Source: Morella rubra (taxonomy: Eukaryota; Streptophyta; Magnoliopsida; Fagales; Myricaceae). Taken from it: a stretch of 64,000 nt of DNA. The first letter of the stretch is position 1; the number at the start of each line of letters is the position of its first letter. The translations under genes and the position numbers were made by a program. The notes below the pieces were generated by a model. It ran no database searches and was not told the DNA's origin. It saw only the letters and a list, made by a program, of their open reading frames with translations. Location of the stretch: contig CM025854.1 in NCBI GenBank assembly GCA_003952965.2, positions 27,849,364 to 27,913,363 on the forward strand. The letters run 5' to 3'. Of this stretch, positions 33,686-47,100 are shown one piece after another.

Positions 33686-36372
33686 AACATCTTTAGTTAT
33701 AATGCTGGAATCCTTTTCTTTTATCGTTTCTTCATAATTTGGGGCCTGGGGGAAGGGGGTAAGGGGTTTCTTCAGTACGGGGTCCGAGTCACGAAAATCT
33801 AAGATGTTATTTGATTAGTGTGTATTGTGAGAATTTTTTATATTTTGAGAATTTTTAAGTTATGTTAACTTTATTGGTATGCGTGCTGTAGTTTTTTTAG
33901 GTGATGTTAAAAAACACATTCAGTTTGCATATTCTCAGGATTTTTTGAATCCTAACAACGCAAAAAAACCAAACATGTTCTAAACCTTGGGTACTCGAAT
34001 GGGCACAAATTCTCATCCGTAGGAACACAGACGCCTTCATTTTATATCCCTACGTGACAGCATTTTCCTAAATTACTTCGCACCACCAATCATGTACGGA
34101 CGGGACGACACAGTACGCCGTACGGAAAAGCAAGCAGCCTCTCTTTCCCCTCACCTATTCTTTTTGCTTTTTCTCTCCGTTGCCGAGCCAAAAAGCAAGG
34201 GGCTTTAGAGAAAGGAACCATAAAGAGAGAGGCTTTGCAGAGGCACCCAAGAAACTGACCTCAAAGGCTGACCCCATGACCAACAGGGAAACCACAGAGG
34301 AAAAAGTTTGGCAGTTAACACGGCATTTGAACATGGAGAGTTGATTGTCAAAAGTGTTTTTCGTTGCCGTTTAGTTTACAAGAGCAGCATTGAATTAGGA
34401 CCTCTTTTTTCTTTTTCCACTTATAATTAGCTAATAAACTTGTTTTGTTACCTCGAAATTGGAGCATTTGTGGAACTGGGAAACTTACTCAGCCTCCATC
34501 TGTTGTGTCCTGCGTTTGATTGTTTATAGACTTTGAAGGTGGATCAACCCATGTCTATTACTGCGTTTCCCACCGGGTACAGGAAGAGAGAAGGCAAACT
34601 CGGAATGCAGTACCGGCATGTAAGCACAAAGAGTTGGGGAAGAAACTGCAGAAAACTTCTCGAGCAAGAATTGACACGAACAACACGTCGAACAACTCAG
34701 CTCGTGTTGCAGGCAACTTGCCCTGTCCAGTCTCATCGCTCCAAGCAAAACATCTCTCGAGCCCAGGGCCATCAGTACCAACGCGGCTACGCTTAAGCTT
34801 CAAACCTGTCAGCGGAGAATAGAAGAACTCATTGAAGCTTTAAAGTAGTTTGCTGAGTGGAATGTATTTTTGTTCGTAGAAGTGCAAATGTCTTGGCACA
34901 CTAATGGACTAGGAAAAAGGCCCGTAGTTTTGGTAGAAGGCGAGATGCATACACACGGGTTGACCAAGGTGGTGTTTTCACTCTCAAAAATTTACCCTCG
35001 TTAAAAAAATTATAAAATATTCTCTATTTTCTCGTTAATCTATTTTTTTTATTATAATATTTATTTAAATCTTTTTTTTTTTTTTCATCAAAATCAAATA
35101 TCTTTATTTTTTCGTAAATTTTAAAACTCTCAAAATTTTCATCCCCCACGCCCTATATAAAATATCCCTATTTAAAGTACTCTGCCTCTGCTAATCTTAA
35201 AAAAAAAAAAAAAAAAAAACTGTAAACCTATCAGAATTATCTTCCATTCTCTGATAGGAGCCGTTCAAATTTTACGTATCCGTACCAGATCCCACTCCAG
35301 TAAAACCAATCCCAATGACAAACATCCAATCCCTATAGACCCTCATCTGGGCCTACTAACCACTTGGGCAGCGTGAAAGCCCAAAGAAACATCAGAAGGA
35401 CAACTGTACCCAGAGGCAGATGGGCTGTTAGGCTGAAGTCGAATTCATTTGGGGCATCTATCTCAGTGTTCGTCCTGATACAACAACAAAGTCGATAGCG
35501 GGCCATCATTTGGGTTTCGTATCGGAAGGTAAAGATGGACGGAGAGAAGCGGGTGTAGCCAATGGACTGTTATCCATATCCAGTTAAGTTATTTCCTAAC
35601 TATGGTTAATAATATCCTCTTCTTCTTCTTTTTTATCGGGCCAAATGGGAAATAATTTATCGGTTTAATCTTTTATCACGATTTCGCATACTGACTTGCA
35701 TTTTGTTTGGTTTCAAAATTTTATTAAAATTTTGTGTTAGTGTTAAAAAATAGGTAGTATTAAAATTGATAAATGAAAGATAAAAGTAAAAGTAAAAATT
35801 TAAATATATTTGATAAAAATAAAAGTTTGTTAAAATTTTAATAAGCCCAACGGCACGTTGGAGAAAAAATAGCCGAAAGCCCATTTAAGCATAATAACAA
35901 GGAGAGAAATGTGACGAGCTCATTTATATCCATGAAGGGAGTCGGCCAGTTGACGCCTAAATTCGGTTATTGTGTTGATAGGTGCTGACGGATGGCCAAG
36001 ATCTAAAAATTATACGATCTAAGATCTAAAAGCTGACAACACACCATCTCAATTAAAAACACTTAATCCGGGCCTGACTCATATAACATATGACCCGAAC
36101 CGTTTTCCACATGACCCAGATTACACACGACCCGTTTTGCAGAAAATTTTTAACAATTCGAGGGTTTGGTCGCCCACCGTTTTGCAGAAAATTTCAAGTA
36201 TTCTAGGCGTTCCCTGTTGCTCCGATCTCCTACGCCTTGGACGTTGTCTCGGCCAAGAGCCATAGTTAGTTGCTGTTACAGATGGTTTGGAAATACAAAG
36301 CAAACCGAGTTTTAATGGAAGAGGAAGCCAATCTCGCCTCGTCTGTCACTAAGCCAACCGTACGACCTTTGT
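33686..36372. other. Shared upstream block with MGST3-promoter relic (second unit)
   Basis: This is the counterpart of 8270-10960. It carries the 8.5-9.2 kb-like upstream text (33730-34400), the conserved minus-strand frame block (34520-34800), the MGST3-promoter relic (about 35220-35960, including the ATGGACGGAGAGAAGC start relic near 35535) and the AT-rich MITE (about 35695-35860). Relative to the first unit it has a private insert of about 200 bp at about 34965-35175. Sequence similarity to 8.3-11 kb starts directly after the copia LTR. Confidence 0.65.
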
Positions 36373-39164
36373 TTACTCCGCTCTAGCATCTCGCGAATTA
36401 GTCTTCATTTTCGACAAAAATTGATTCCTGCCATTCATTCGCTCAAAGTCAGTCTTTTCACTGTTCCATACCAAATCCATTTTTATTTTCTCATGCTGTA
36501 TGCCTCTCTTCTTGAGTCTATTCATAGATATATATAAAAGAAAGGAAATTCAAGCCTCAATAATGCTCAACTTCCTTAGATTCTCCTCTCGTTAAAGCAG
36601 TTTTTCAGTCAAAAATGAGCTCAAGACAGCAGGTAGCTGCGTTTCACTCACCTGTAAGTTGTAATTGATGATTCCGGCTCATCGCTTAAACTGAGTGCGG
36701 ATAATGGTTTTGAGAGGTCAGGTTCAGCACAACTACTTGAGTCCACTGGCCATCTCATTGGAACAATCAAAGTCCTGAAACTCAAATTGATGAGAGGTGC
36801 CAATCAGATTCAGCACAACTAGCTACATGAGTCCCAGTTTTATGCTTAATGAACGAATTATACAAGTGTATAAAAGGTGGTTTCATAAGTGTACTTTATG
36901 TCGAAAGCAAATTCAGATGAACTCCTACCCCTCAACACATTTGTGTTTGCAGCGTTGCATCTTATCTTCAGAGAAGCTCTGGAATTCTGCGTCTAAATCC
37001 TCTGCTACTTTTGGTATATCATATGGCCGCACAACATCACAAACCTTCATAACCTGAAGGTAGTGTGACTCCTCCTTGATAACATCCACATTCCACACCA
37101 GATACAGCTGCCCATTGACCTTGTACATCTCCAAAAGTTGAGAAGAAGTCCCGTCCAGGACAATGGGGTTTCTCATCTTGGGAGGCTGACGCCAACCACT
37201 GGAAAGCTTTGCCAAAAGAGACAGTACTTCCTTACAAATCTCTACATTTCTGATTCTCCCTATAGAGTTTTGGAATTCATTGCTGAAGAAAACCTGAATG
37301 TCAATGAAGATGATATATAAATTATGTTTTAGGAGATAGTAATGTAATTTCATTGTCTAAATTCAGATATGTTCAAGATTGTTAGGAATAGAAATTTCAA
37401 TTCTTTGACATCAAATACTGCTTTTGTAAGGCTAAGAAGCATAGAACAACCAAGACGTTGCATTTACCTTCCATTTAGCCTCTCTGAACAGAAAAGAGTC
37501 GTCACAGAGTAAAGTATCAAACTGCTTAAGCTCCACCAATGCATCTGCAATAGCCCGAGCCAAGTTCTTGTTCTCATGTGCATTATAGAAACATTCCCGT
37601 TGCTTTGCATTAAGGACTACTTTCTTCCAAACAGAGTCACTGTTGAGTAAAGTCACACCACTGCCCAATATCCAGAGGCAATACCTACAAAATGAAATCA
37701 TACTTTAATTAGCCAAAAATACAAAACTTCTCGTCGGACTAAAAAGAATTCGCAAAAGCACCAAAAACTGAGAGGCTTGTGAGCTGCTGCACAGTAAGGT
37801 ATATATAAGTAATACCTTGCACGAGTGAGTGCAACATTTGCTCTTTGCCGGTTGGAAAGGAAACCTACTGATCCATTCCCATTAGATCTCACCGTAGAGA
37901 TAATTATCACATCTTCCTCTGCTCCTTGGAAACCATCAACAGTTCGAACACTCACGCAGAAGCCGCCATCAGAATATGCACTGTATTCTTTTACTTTCTC
38001 CTCAATTGCAGAAACTTGACCTTTATATGGTGATATTACTCCTATACTGACCTTCTTCTTTGTATCGAGGAATTCTGTGACAGACAGAAAAAGCAAAAAG
38101 TATTATATGACTGACTTGAAAAGTTTTCTTTCAAGAACTTTTTTATAGGCAAGAGAATTGGGTAATGAGCAATAAATCATACGCTTAAAAAGATTTGCTA
38201 CGATTTCAGATACCACAGCAGCCTCAACCATATTCTTCAGACTGTGCCCAACACCAGATTCCTCCTTTCCATGAGCTATATTTATGAAGGAGTAGGAGCC
38301 GTATATGTTTCCCTGAAGGAAACGTTGCTCATAGCCTCTTTCTTTAACATTTGGACCATCTAAAATCTGCTGGTCATAGAACTCCCTGTTCGGAAATAAG
38401 CTGACGGATGGATGCATCCTGTATTGGACGTTAAGAAGGTGCTTCGGGTGCCCCAATGTGACAAGTCTTTCGAACAAACTTCTTCCGAAATCAGCCTTTT
38501 CAGATATCTGAAGAGTGCACATTGAAATATGGTGAGCTCAGTGGGGTGATTTTCTGACTTTGCAAAAAAGAAAGGATAGAACTCAAACCTTGCTTTTAAC
38601 CAGAGCAGGGAGCTGTCTCTCATCCCCTATGAGAATTGCATGACGGAGACCGGATAGTTGTAGAGGAATGGCGGATTCACATTCCTTAAGTTGAGCAGCT
38701 TCATCGATCACTACCAATTCAAATGGGTTCATGCCATTTGTGTGTAACTTAGCAGAGCTTGATGCAGTACAGAACACTAAGCATGCATTTGACAAGCACA
38801 AGTTCTGTATTAAATAAGGGTCTGTTAAAGTTGGAACGGAAAAATCCTCAGAAAGAACTTTCAGTAATTGGAAGCACTTTTTTATCGTGGGACTCAAGTT
38901 TGTAAAATGAGCTCCACCGATTCCAATATCTCGCAACAAAGTTGCAAGAGATTTGAGAGAATCCAGAGCTCTAATCATTTTCGTCACTACCTCCAACGGT
39001 ATCAGAGACGTTGGCAAGTGCGTATACAAACTAATCATACAAAACCTCAGTGGCCCTCGAATTGATCTAAATTTATTCTTAAAAAATTCCTCAAATGTCG
39101 GAGGATCATCGTCATCCACTAGGTTGCTGTCACTCTCCTCTTTGAGCTTATCAGCCTCCTCTTT

Positions 39165-39300
39165 CTTTTCCTTCCCTCTTTTTGCTTATCAGTCTCCTCT
39201 TCCTTTTCCTTCCTTCTTTTTGGCTTATCAGCTTATCAGCCTCCTCTTTCTTTTCCTTCCCTCTTTTTTGTTTATCAGCCTCCTCCTTTTCCTTCCTTCT
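39165..39300 (-). repeat. Coding minisatellite in helicase B2 exon 3
   Basis: About three 39-bp units encode a KRGKEKKEEADK-type charged linker on the minus strand, homologous to the array at 13745-13925 but with a different unit number and an internal 8-bp duplication. The difference between B1 and B2 shows that the array changed after the large duplication. Confidence 0.75.
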
Positions 39301-40434
39301 TTTTTCCAAGAATATATAGTACTGCGAGTTAGGATCCTCAAGCAAATCAATCATTGATTTCAAGCAATGTTTCCATCCAGATAACGGAGCAAAGCATTTC
39401 CGAAGCATATCAGTTCGATAGTCAAGAAACACATCAAGAAGATCTTCGTGATCGTCAATCTTCATTCTCACGCCATTCCCACTCAAGATTATATCTCCAA
39501 GCCCATATGTACCATAATCTAGGGTATCCTTAACCAACCCCAGCAGGCGTGTTGTAACTTCCACTACTGCAATGTTAGTTGGAGCACATGTTAATGTTCT
39601 GCACTTCATTTTAAGGAGGGCAAATAATAGCAAACCAACGGTCTTTGTTTTCCCGGTCCCTGGAGGGCCCCATATCAATTTAACAGTACTCTGATGACTG
39701 CAGTCCCTCATAGAAATACAGCTCAAAACCGCAGATTTCTGCGAGTCATTGTATGAGCAGATTATGTCCCGAAGACAAGAAGGAACAGGATTGCATTTTC
39801 CTTTAGAAAAGCAAGCTGTACATTTCCCATCCTGTGAGGAATAAATATGAAATTGTTTAGTAACTACGTCAATTAGTTGGTTTATCACTCTGCATACAGC
39901 AAGAAATCCCATACTACAGGTCTTGACAAAATAGCAGAGTTAGTTGTGCGCAGGACCTATAAATATCATGTTTCTTAGAGATAAATATGGACAAACTTCA
40001 AATAGAGGCTCATTAGTTTTGCCAATATAGTCAAGAACGTGTGATGTGTTTGACATTAAAGAGCAAAATAGGTGCTTACAGCTGAATTCACTTGCAGGAC
40101 GTTCGTAATAATATCCCTGTTTCTCCCTTCTAGCTCTGAGTTCAGTGCCCTCCATATACGAACGCTTGTAGTCATGTTCATAAGATAAACTGCAAAGAGT
40201 GTTTCTTCCTCTTTTGCGAGAAATGTTTTCTTCCTGCTCTGCTGCAAGTCTTGGTCAGTCAAAATTGGCTTTGATGCTAGTATGCTGATCTCATCAGTAA
40301 TAACATCTCTTGCCCCATGAACATAAGCGATAAGATAGTATCTTTTGGGCTTGTTTATATCATTAATGCATTTTGGTCTAACATCCGTCAAGGCAATAAG
40401 ATCACCAACCTCGGGTTCATATTTTCCCGCATCA

Positions 40435-40525
40435 ACCTCAGCATCATCCTCAGAATCAACCTCAGCATCATCATCCTCAGAATCAACCTCAGCATCATCA
40501 TCCTCAGCATCGACCTCAGCATCTT
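40435..40525 (-). repeat. Acidic coding repeat in helicase B2 exon 2
   Basis: Tandem units of about 27 bp encode the acidic run AEVDSEDDD, repeated about three times before [10 protein letters not shown]1, B1 and C2 have only one or two short DAE-type units at the same place. The frame is kept. It makes the B2 N-terminal region about 24 residues longer than in B1. Confidence 0.8.
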
Positions 40526-41333
40526 TTTTCCTTTTCAATATAATTTGATAAAGCAAGGATTTTGGAGGTTTATAGTCCTTAGATGTTTCGACAGAATGTA
40601 TTTTACAGACAGGCGCTCGAGACAGTTGTGTCATGTTTGAAAACAGATCAGTATGCACTTCCTCAAGTAATGGAGGAACGAATGACTTCATGTAATGTGC
40701 CACTGAGGAGAATGTCTTTGGGATCCTTTTCACCTGTGAGTGAACGATGTCACTGTTACTGGTGGAAATAACTTATTAGAGGATCTACGCATATGCTTGT
40801 AAGAAACATAATGGCATTAGAACAAGCATATAAATTATAACTAAAATTAACAAATATTTAAACACTTGAAATACCTAGTTTTCCTACTAATCTATGTCAA
40901 ATCTCGAGGATGCTCAAAGGATAATCATCTATTGGATGGAGGACGGACAATACCTTGATGAAGTTGGATCGGAGCACTCTAAATTTGCATTTTTAATTGT
41001 CAATTTCGGATGACTAGGTATGTTTTTAGCTGACTCAACAGCTGAAGAGAATAAATAATTAAATAGGAAAAACATATAATCCGAACAAATTTAGACCTCA
41101 CAAGTTGACATGATTAAACTATATATTATTAAAGTTTGACAACCATGGTAGCATGATTTGTTGGATTCTTCTTCTCATCAATTATATTGGTCAATGTGTG
41201 TGCCCTAATATTCTAACCTTAAAATATATTATGCTGCTAATAAAATAACCTCGTAAAGTCATGTATAATTTATAGCGGAACTCATAGGGCATATCATGTG
41301 CTTAATAAGATACATAAAAAGAAAGACATAAAC

Positions 41334-41647
41334 CAGGTTTTTGTAAAGATCTTTATAGAGAACATCCCTGAGAGACCATGAGAACACCAAGTCTATTAAA
41401 CTTTTGCCTGAAAATTCTTCATTCTTGTCATCGGTCTGCTCCATTTCTTGAGGTGACTTCTTCAATTAACCTCGTCATGTCATGTATAATTTATAGCGGA
41501 ACTCATAGTGCATATTTGCTTAATAAGATACATAAAGAGAAAGACATAAACCTGGTTTTTGTAAAGATCTTTATCGAGAACATCCCTGAGAGACCATGAG
41601 AACATCAAGTCTATTAAGCTTTTGCCAGAAATTTCGGTCTCCTCCAT
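41334..41647 (-). repeat. Tandem duplication of helicase exon 1 in B2
   Basis: Two head-to-tail copies of about 200 bp each contain an ATG exon ending at a donor: 41552-41647 (32 codons, starts [18 protein letters not shown]) and 41334-41444 (37 codons, starts MEQTDDKNEEFSGKSL). Both keep phase 0 and a GTTTATG donor, so either could splice to exon 2. The other copies have one such exon. Confidence 0.8.
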
Positions 41648-42840
41648 TTCTTGAGGTGACTTCTTCAATTAAGCCAGTCAACTTTGCTAGAACGCAGTAA
41701 TATTATCATCATTATGTAATGCACGCAGGCCCATTAAAGCCTTAAAAAGAGAGGGGGTTCTGGGAGAGGAAACTTACCGCTGAAGGAAATACGTAGAAAA
41801 ATGCTACCAATTAGGAGTAGACAGGGTATGTCCATAACTCAGCAAAAGGGAACGAGCACTATAATATTTGATCCTTAGATATAAAAAAAAATATCCAATG
41901 TTTCTCAGTAAAGATCATCGAAAGCAGGACCTACAAACAAATGTGTAAAGTGAGAAAAAGAGGTTGGCTAAATTCAGTGTACAAAGGCCTTTAAAGAAGT
42001 ATATCATCGCCTGCACCTTTCAACACTCTGTTCCATACGTATGAATGACCAACATGCAGTACTGCTGGTTTACCTGGTAGTGGGCGTGGTAGATATTGCG
42101 TTCCTTCTAAAGGATCATGTACAAGGTAATTGTTAAATGCAAAGAAGTGTAAAAGAAAGGAAAAGCTAGTCAGGAATGCAACCGAAAGGTCTGAAACAGA
42201 GAACACGCTCACTGTGAAGAAGAAAAGAAAAAGGAAGAGATTCTTAAATATAAGACGTTGTTTTGCATTTTTGAGGTGTTGGGACTCTTTACCACTTCTT
42301 ACATATTAGCTCCTTTGAAAACTCATGCTTTCGGGGAAATGCTTTTTTGTTTTTCTTGACGGGTGATTGGTGAGAGCAGAGAACTATCTGTATTCATTTA
42401 ACAAAGAAGCTACTCAGAGAATACGTGAAGTTCAGTAGTACTCCTTTAAAACTTTTAAAGTTTAGAATGCTGGAATCCTTTTCTCTCATCTTTTCTTCCT
42501 AAGTATTCCTCTCTTAGTTTTCAAGCCTTCTTTAGTTTGTTTGTTTTGGTTCAATACTTAAGCAAATTAGCAAAAGGACTTGGCTTTGCGAATCTTAATT
42601 TTGGGGAAGGGGGTTTCTTCAGTACGGGGGTTTTGAGTCACGAAAATCTCAACCTTGGGTACTCGAATGGGCACAAATTCTCAACCTTAGGAACACAAAT
42701 GCCTACATAATATATCCGTACATGACAGCATTTTCCTAAATTACTTCGCGTCACACATCATGTACGGACGGTACAGTACGGAAAAGCAAGCAAGCAGCGC
42801 ATGTTTATTCAAGACCAACATGAGAGCTTTAAAACTCCGA
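41648..42840. other. Upstream region of B2
   Basis: The leader-exon donor (GTAAGTTTCC) is near 41776 and the second candidate near 42074, followed by the shared upstream block (GTGAGAGCAGAGAACTATC near 42370, GTACGGGG near 42622). It is shorter than upstream of A1 because the 650 bp insert and the MITE are absent. No gene is seen. Confidence 0.5.
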
Positions 42841-43260
42841 AATTTTCCATTAAAAAACGCCATCAAATCATCTGCATAAAGTAAATATACTACGGCATCA
42901 AGTAAAGGCACCTTGTTCACGAGAAATCATACGCTCCAACAAAGGGCAAAGCCTGTTGACCAGAATCTTTGTGAAGCATTTGTAAACCACAGAACACAAG
43001 CTAATAGGTCGGAATTGCGCAAAACTTACGGGATTTTTTACTTTAGGAAGCAAAACCAGGAAAGTGCTTGTGTAAAATTTCAACAAAACAGTCCCTTAAC
43101 AAAATTCACAAGCTGCGCTCCAAACATCACGTTCTACAATATCCCAACAACTGAGAAAAAAGATAGGATTCTCTTCAATATTGCAACGAGCACCTCTTCC
43201 ATAGTAGGAATTCTGCATAGATCATCGCTCCCCTCCTTTAAGATACAAGGAATGATGATT
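42840..43260 (-). mobile_element. LINE reverse transcriptase fragment in the C2 flank
   Basis: On the minus strand: a segment reading about LCRIPTMEEVLVAILKRI, then FLVLLPKVKNPVSFAQFRPI, SLCSVVYKCFTKILVNRL and ERMISREQGAF, then, after an internal deletion, VVYLLYADDLMAF with the YADD catalytic motif. This is the reverse transcriptase of a plant L1-type LINE, broken by stops and a deletion. It is shared with C1 (19090-19500). Confidence 0.8.
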
Positions 43261-44177
43261 TTGTAAACAGCTCATATCCCGTTCAGTGTGTTCAAAAGCT
43301 TTGACCCACAATGATTATGATGATTTAAGTTGCAAATGCTATGTTTAATGGCATACCAACACTTTGCACGGTCTACAGCCACTAGACGACGACCAGAAAA
43401 GAAGGATCGGAAAAAAAGAACTGAGGTGGACTTCACAATATTCAATATAAGTTCAACATAGCCAAAAGAGTAAACAGATAGATATAATGTCTGGCAAGTG
43501 CTTGAAACGGCTACAACTTTTAGGAAGCTCATATGTCTAATGCATTTCCTTGGTGGTTACAACATTCATGTGAGGCGTGTATCGACAGCGCAGGTCACTC
43601 TGCCGACCTGCATCCACGGCAGTCCCCAGTAGGGGGAAACATCATCAGTTTCTGCTTGGAAAAAGGACAAGAGAAAAAATATATTAAATGCTCTGTTCAT
43701 GAGGGCTAAAGGCAGAAGATTTTTTCATCTTTATTTATTTTTTAAATATCCATTGTGATTGGATACTATGGACACCAGAATAGATGGGTTGGAAATGCAT
43801 GCCAAGCGAATTCCTAACATGTAAGCCAACCTTTCTGCTTTTGCTTCCAGCCAACATCTTCCGACTTATTCTTCATTATAGTCTTTCCTGACGTTCATTT
43901 ACTTATTAGTTTGTCTTTTGACGGTTCCGTACCAGAACGACCATCTTTTACTCTTGCTTTCCTTTTGACATTCATTTTTCTGATGATGTATGCCTCACTT
44001 CTTGACACTACTCATATATATATTGCAGCCGGAATAAATGCTCAACATTCTTAGGTTTTCCTTGCATTAAAGCGGTTCTGCAGTCTAGAAATTGCCTTTG
44101 CCTAATAAAAATTTGAACTTAAGACTGGTAGATGCATGTTTATCACTCACCTGTAAGTTGTAGCTGATGATTCTGGC
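43261..44177. other. 3' flank of helicase C2
   Basis: Shared with the C1 flank (19500-20750) but without the MITE. It includes a relative of the 705-905 block (43555-43670) and of the last-exon region of A and B (about 43840-43945). There the splice acceptor seen in the B copies is changed (AACCG for AACAG), so the terminal exon is probably lost in the C lineage. Confidence 0.5.
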
Positions 44178-47100
44178 TCATCCCTTAAACTGAATGTGGA
44201 CAAATGTTTTGAGAGGTACCACACTGTCAGATTCAGCACAGCTACTTAAGTCCACTGCCCATCTCATTGGAACAATCGAAATCCTGGAGTAAAGTCAAAT
44301 TGGTGAGAGGTGCGATCAGATTCAGCACAGGTAGCTGCATCAGTCCCAGTTCTATACTTTATGAACGAATTCTATTCAGAATACATTAAAAATGAAAGGG
44401 GGTCCATTAAGTGTACTGTATTTCAAAAGCAAATTCAGATGAACTCATACCCCTCAACACATTTGTGTTTGCAGCGGTGCATCTTATCTTCTGTAAAACT
44501 CTGGAATACTATGTCTAGATGCTTTACTACTTTGGGTATATCATATGGTAGCACAACATCCCAAATCTTCATAACCTGAATGTAGTTTGACTCCTCCTTG
44601 AGAATATCTACAGTCCATACCAGATACAGCTGCCCATTGACCTTGTACATCTCCAAAAGTTGAGAAGAAGTCCCGTCCAGGACAATGGGGTTTCTCTCCT
44701 CGTGAGGCTGACGCCAACCACTTAAAAGCTTTTCCAACAGAGAAAGCACTTCCTTACGAATTTCTGCATTGCTGATCCTCCCTAGAGATTTTTGGAAATC
44801 ATTGCTGAAGAAAACCTGTATTTCAATGAAGGTGATCCATAAGTTATGTTTTAGGAGCTAGTAATGTCATCGCCTAAATTCAGATAAGTGCAACCTCGTT
44901 ACAGAATTGAAACTTCCATTCTTTGACATCAAATACTGCTTTTGTAAGGCTAGGAGGCATAAAACAACTAAGACATTGCACTTACCTTCCATCTAGCCTC
45001 TCTGAACAGAAAAGACTCGTCACAGAGTAAAGTATCAAACTGGTTAAGCTCAACCAAAGCAGCCGCAATAGCCCGAGCCAAGTTTTTGTCTTCATGTGCA
45101 TTATAGAAACACTCCCGTTGCTTGGCATCTAGGATTACTTTCTTCCAAACAGAATCACTGTTGAGTAAAGTCACCTCATTGCCCAATATCCAGAGGCAAT
45201 ACCTACAAAATGAAATCATTACTTTAATTAGCCAAAAATACAAAACTTTTAGTTGGATAATTCACAAAAGCACCAAAAACTGAGAGGCTTGTGAGCTGCT
45301 GCACAGTACGGTATATATTAAGTAATACCTTGCACGAGTGAGTGCAACATTTGCTCTTTGCCAGATGGAAAGGAAACCTACTTCACCATCCCCATTAGAT
45401 CTCACCGTAGAGATTATTATCAGATCTTCCTCTGCTCCTTGGAACCCATCAACGGTGCGGACACTCACGGTGAAGCCATCATCAGAATATGCACTGTATT
45501 TTTGGACTTTCTGTTCAATTGCAAAAACTTGACCCTTATATGGTGATATGACTCCTATACTGACCACCTTCTTTGTCTCAACGAATCCTGTGGCAAAGAC
45601 AGAAAAAGCTAAATATATTATATGACTGACTTGAAAAGTTTTCTTTCAAGAACTTTTTTATGGGCACGATCATTGGGTAATGAGCAATAAATCATACTCT
45701 TAAAAAGATTTGCTACAATCTCAGTGACAGCAGCAGCCTCAACCATATTCTTCAGACTGCGCCCAACACCAGATTCCTCCTTTCCATGAGCTATATTTAT
45801 GAAAGAGTAGGAGCCGTATATGTTTCCCTGAAGGAAACGTTGCTCATAGCCTCTTTCTTTAACATTTGGACCATCTAAAATCTGCTGGTCGTAGAACACC
45901 CTGTTCGGAAATAAGCTGATGGATGGATGCATCCTGTATTGGACGTCAAGAAGGTGCCGGTGGTGCCCCAATATAACAAGTCTTCCAAACAAACTTCTTC
46001 CAAGTTCAGCCTTCTCGGATATCTGAACAATGCACATTCAATAGATGATAAACCAAGTGGGAGTGTTTCTTAATTTGCAAAAAGAAAGGGAAAAAAAATG
46101 ATAGAACTCAAACCTTGCTTTTAACCAGAGCAGGGAGCTGCCTCTCATCCCCTATGAGAATTGCATGACGGAGACCGAATAGTTGTAGAGGAATGGCGGA
46201 TTCACATTCCTTAAGTTGAGCAGCTTCATCGATAACTACAAATTCAAATGGCGTCATTCCTTCTGCGTGTAACTTAGCAGAGCTAGATGCAGTACAGGAC
46301 ACTACACGTGCATTTGCCAAGCACAAGTTTTGTATTGCATAATTTTCTGTTAAAGTCGGGACAGAGAACGTGAGAGAGAGAAATCTCAGTAAATTTAGGC
46401 ATTCTTTCTTCGTGGGAATCAAGTTTGTAAAATGAGTTCCACCGCTTCCAATATCGCGCAACAAAGTTTCAAGAGATTTGAGCGAGTCCAGAGCTCTAAT
46501 CATTTTTGTTACTACCTCCAACGGTATCAGAGAAGTTGGCAAGTGCGTATACAAATTAATCAGACAACGCCTGAGTGGCCCTTGAATTGATCCGAATTCC
46601 TTCTTGAAAAATTCCTCACATGTCAGAGGATCATCATCAACCACTAGCTTGCTGTCACTCTCCCCTTCGATCACATCAGCCTCCTCATCCTTTTTCTCCC
46701 TTCTTTTGTCCAAATATATTTTGTATTGCGAGTTAGGATCCTCAAGCAAATCAATCATTGATTTCAAGCAATGTTTCCATCCAGATAACGGAGCAAAGCA
46801 TTTCCGAAGCATATCAGTTCGATAGTCAAGAAACACATCAAGAAGATCTTCGTGATCGTCAATCTTCATTCTCACACCATTCCCACATAAGATTATATCT
46901 CCAAGCCCATATGTATCATATTCTAGGGTATCCTTAACCAACCCCAGCAGGCGTGTTGTAACTTCCACTACTGCATTGTTAGTTGGAGCACATGTTAATG
47001 TTCTGCACTTCATTTTAAGGAGGGAAAATAATAACAAACCAACGGTCTTTGTTTTCCCGGTCCCTGGAGGGCCCCATATCAATTTAACAGTACTGTGATG

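Larger units (their letters stand above)
36373..41647 (-). pseudogene. SEN1/UPF1-like SF1 helicase, copy B2 (frameshift in linker repeat)
   Basis: Exons: a duplicated first exon (41552-41647 and 41334-41444), then 40080-40733, 38589-39831, 38183-38507, 37816-38074, 37468-37684, 36929-37293, 36652-36774, 36373-36460 (TAA stop, in phase). All exons outside exon 3 are open and of canonical length. Motifs [39 protein letters not shown] and [10 protein letters not shown] are all present. In exon 3 the charged linker has an 8-bp duplication (CTGATAAG) and a one-base loss, which put a stop at about 39150, after Walker A and before motif II. So the product would be cut short. Of the broken copies it is the best preserved. 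Confidence 0.75.

Noticed and set aside
39150-39310. B2 linker spliced out as an intron, restoring the frame
   Set aside because: Coding repeat composition continues across it, homologous linkers are exonic in A1 and C2, and no good donor-acceptor pair restoring frame was seen.
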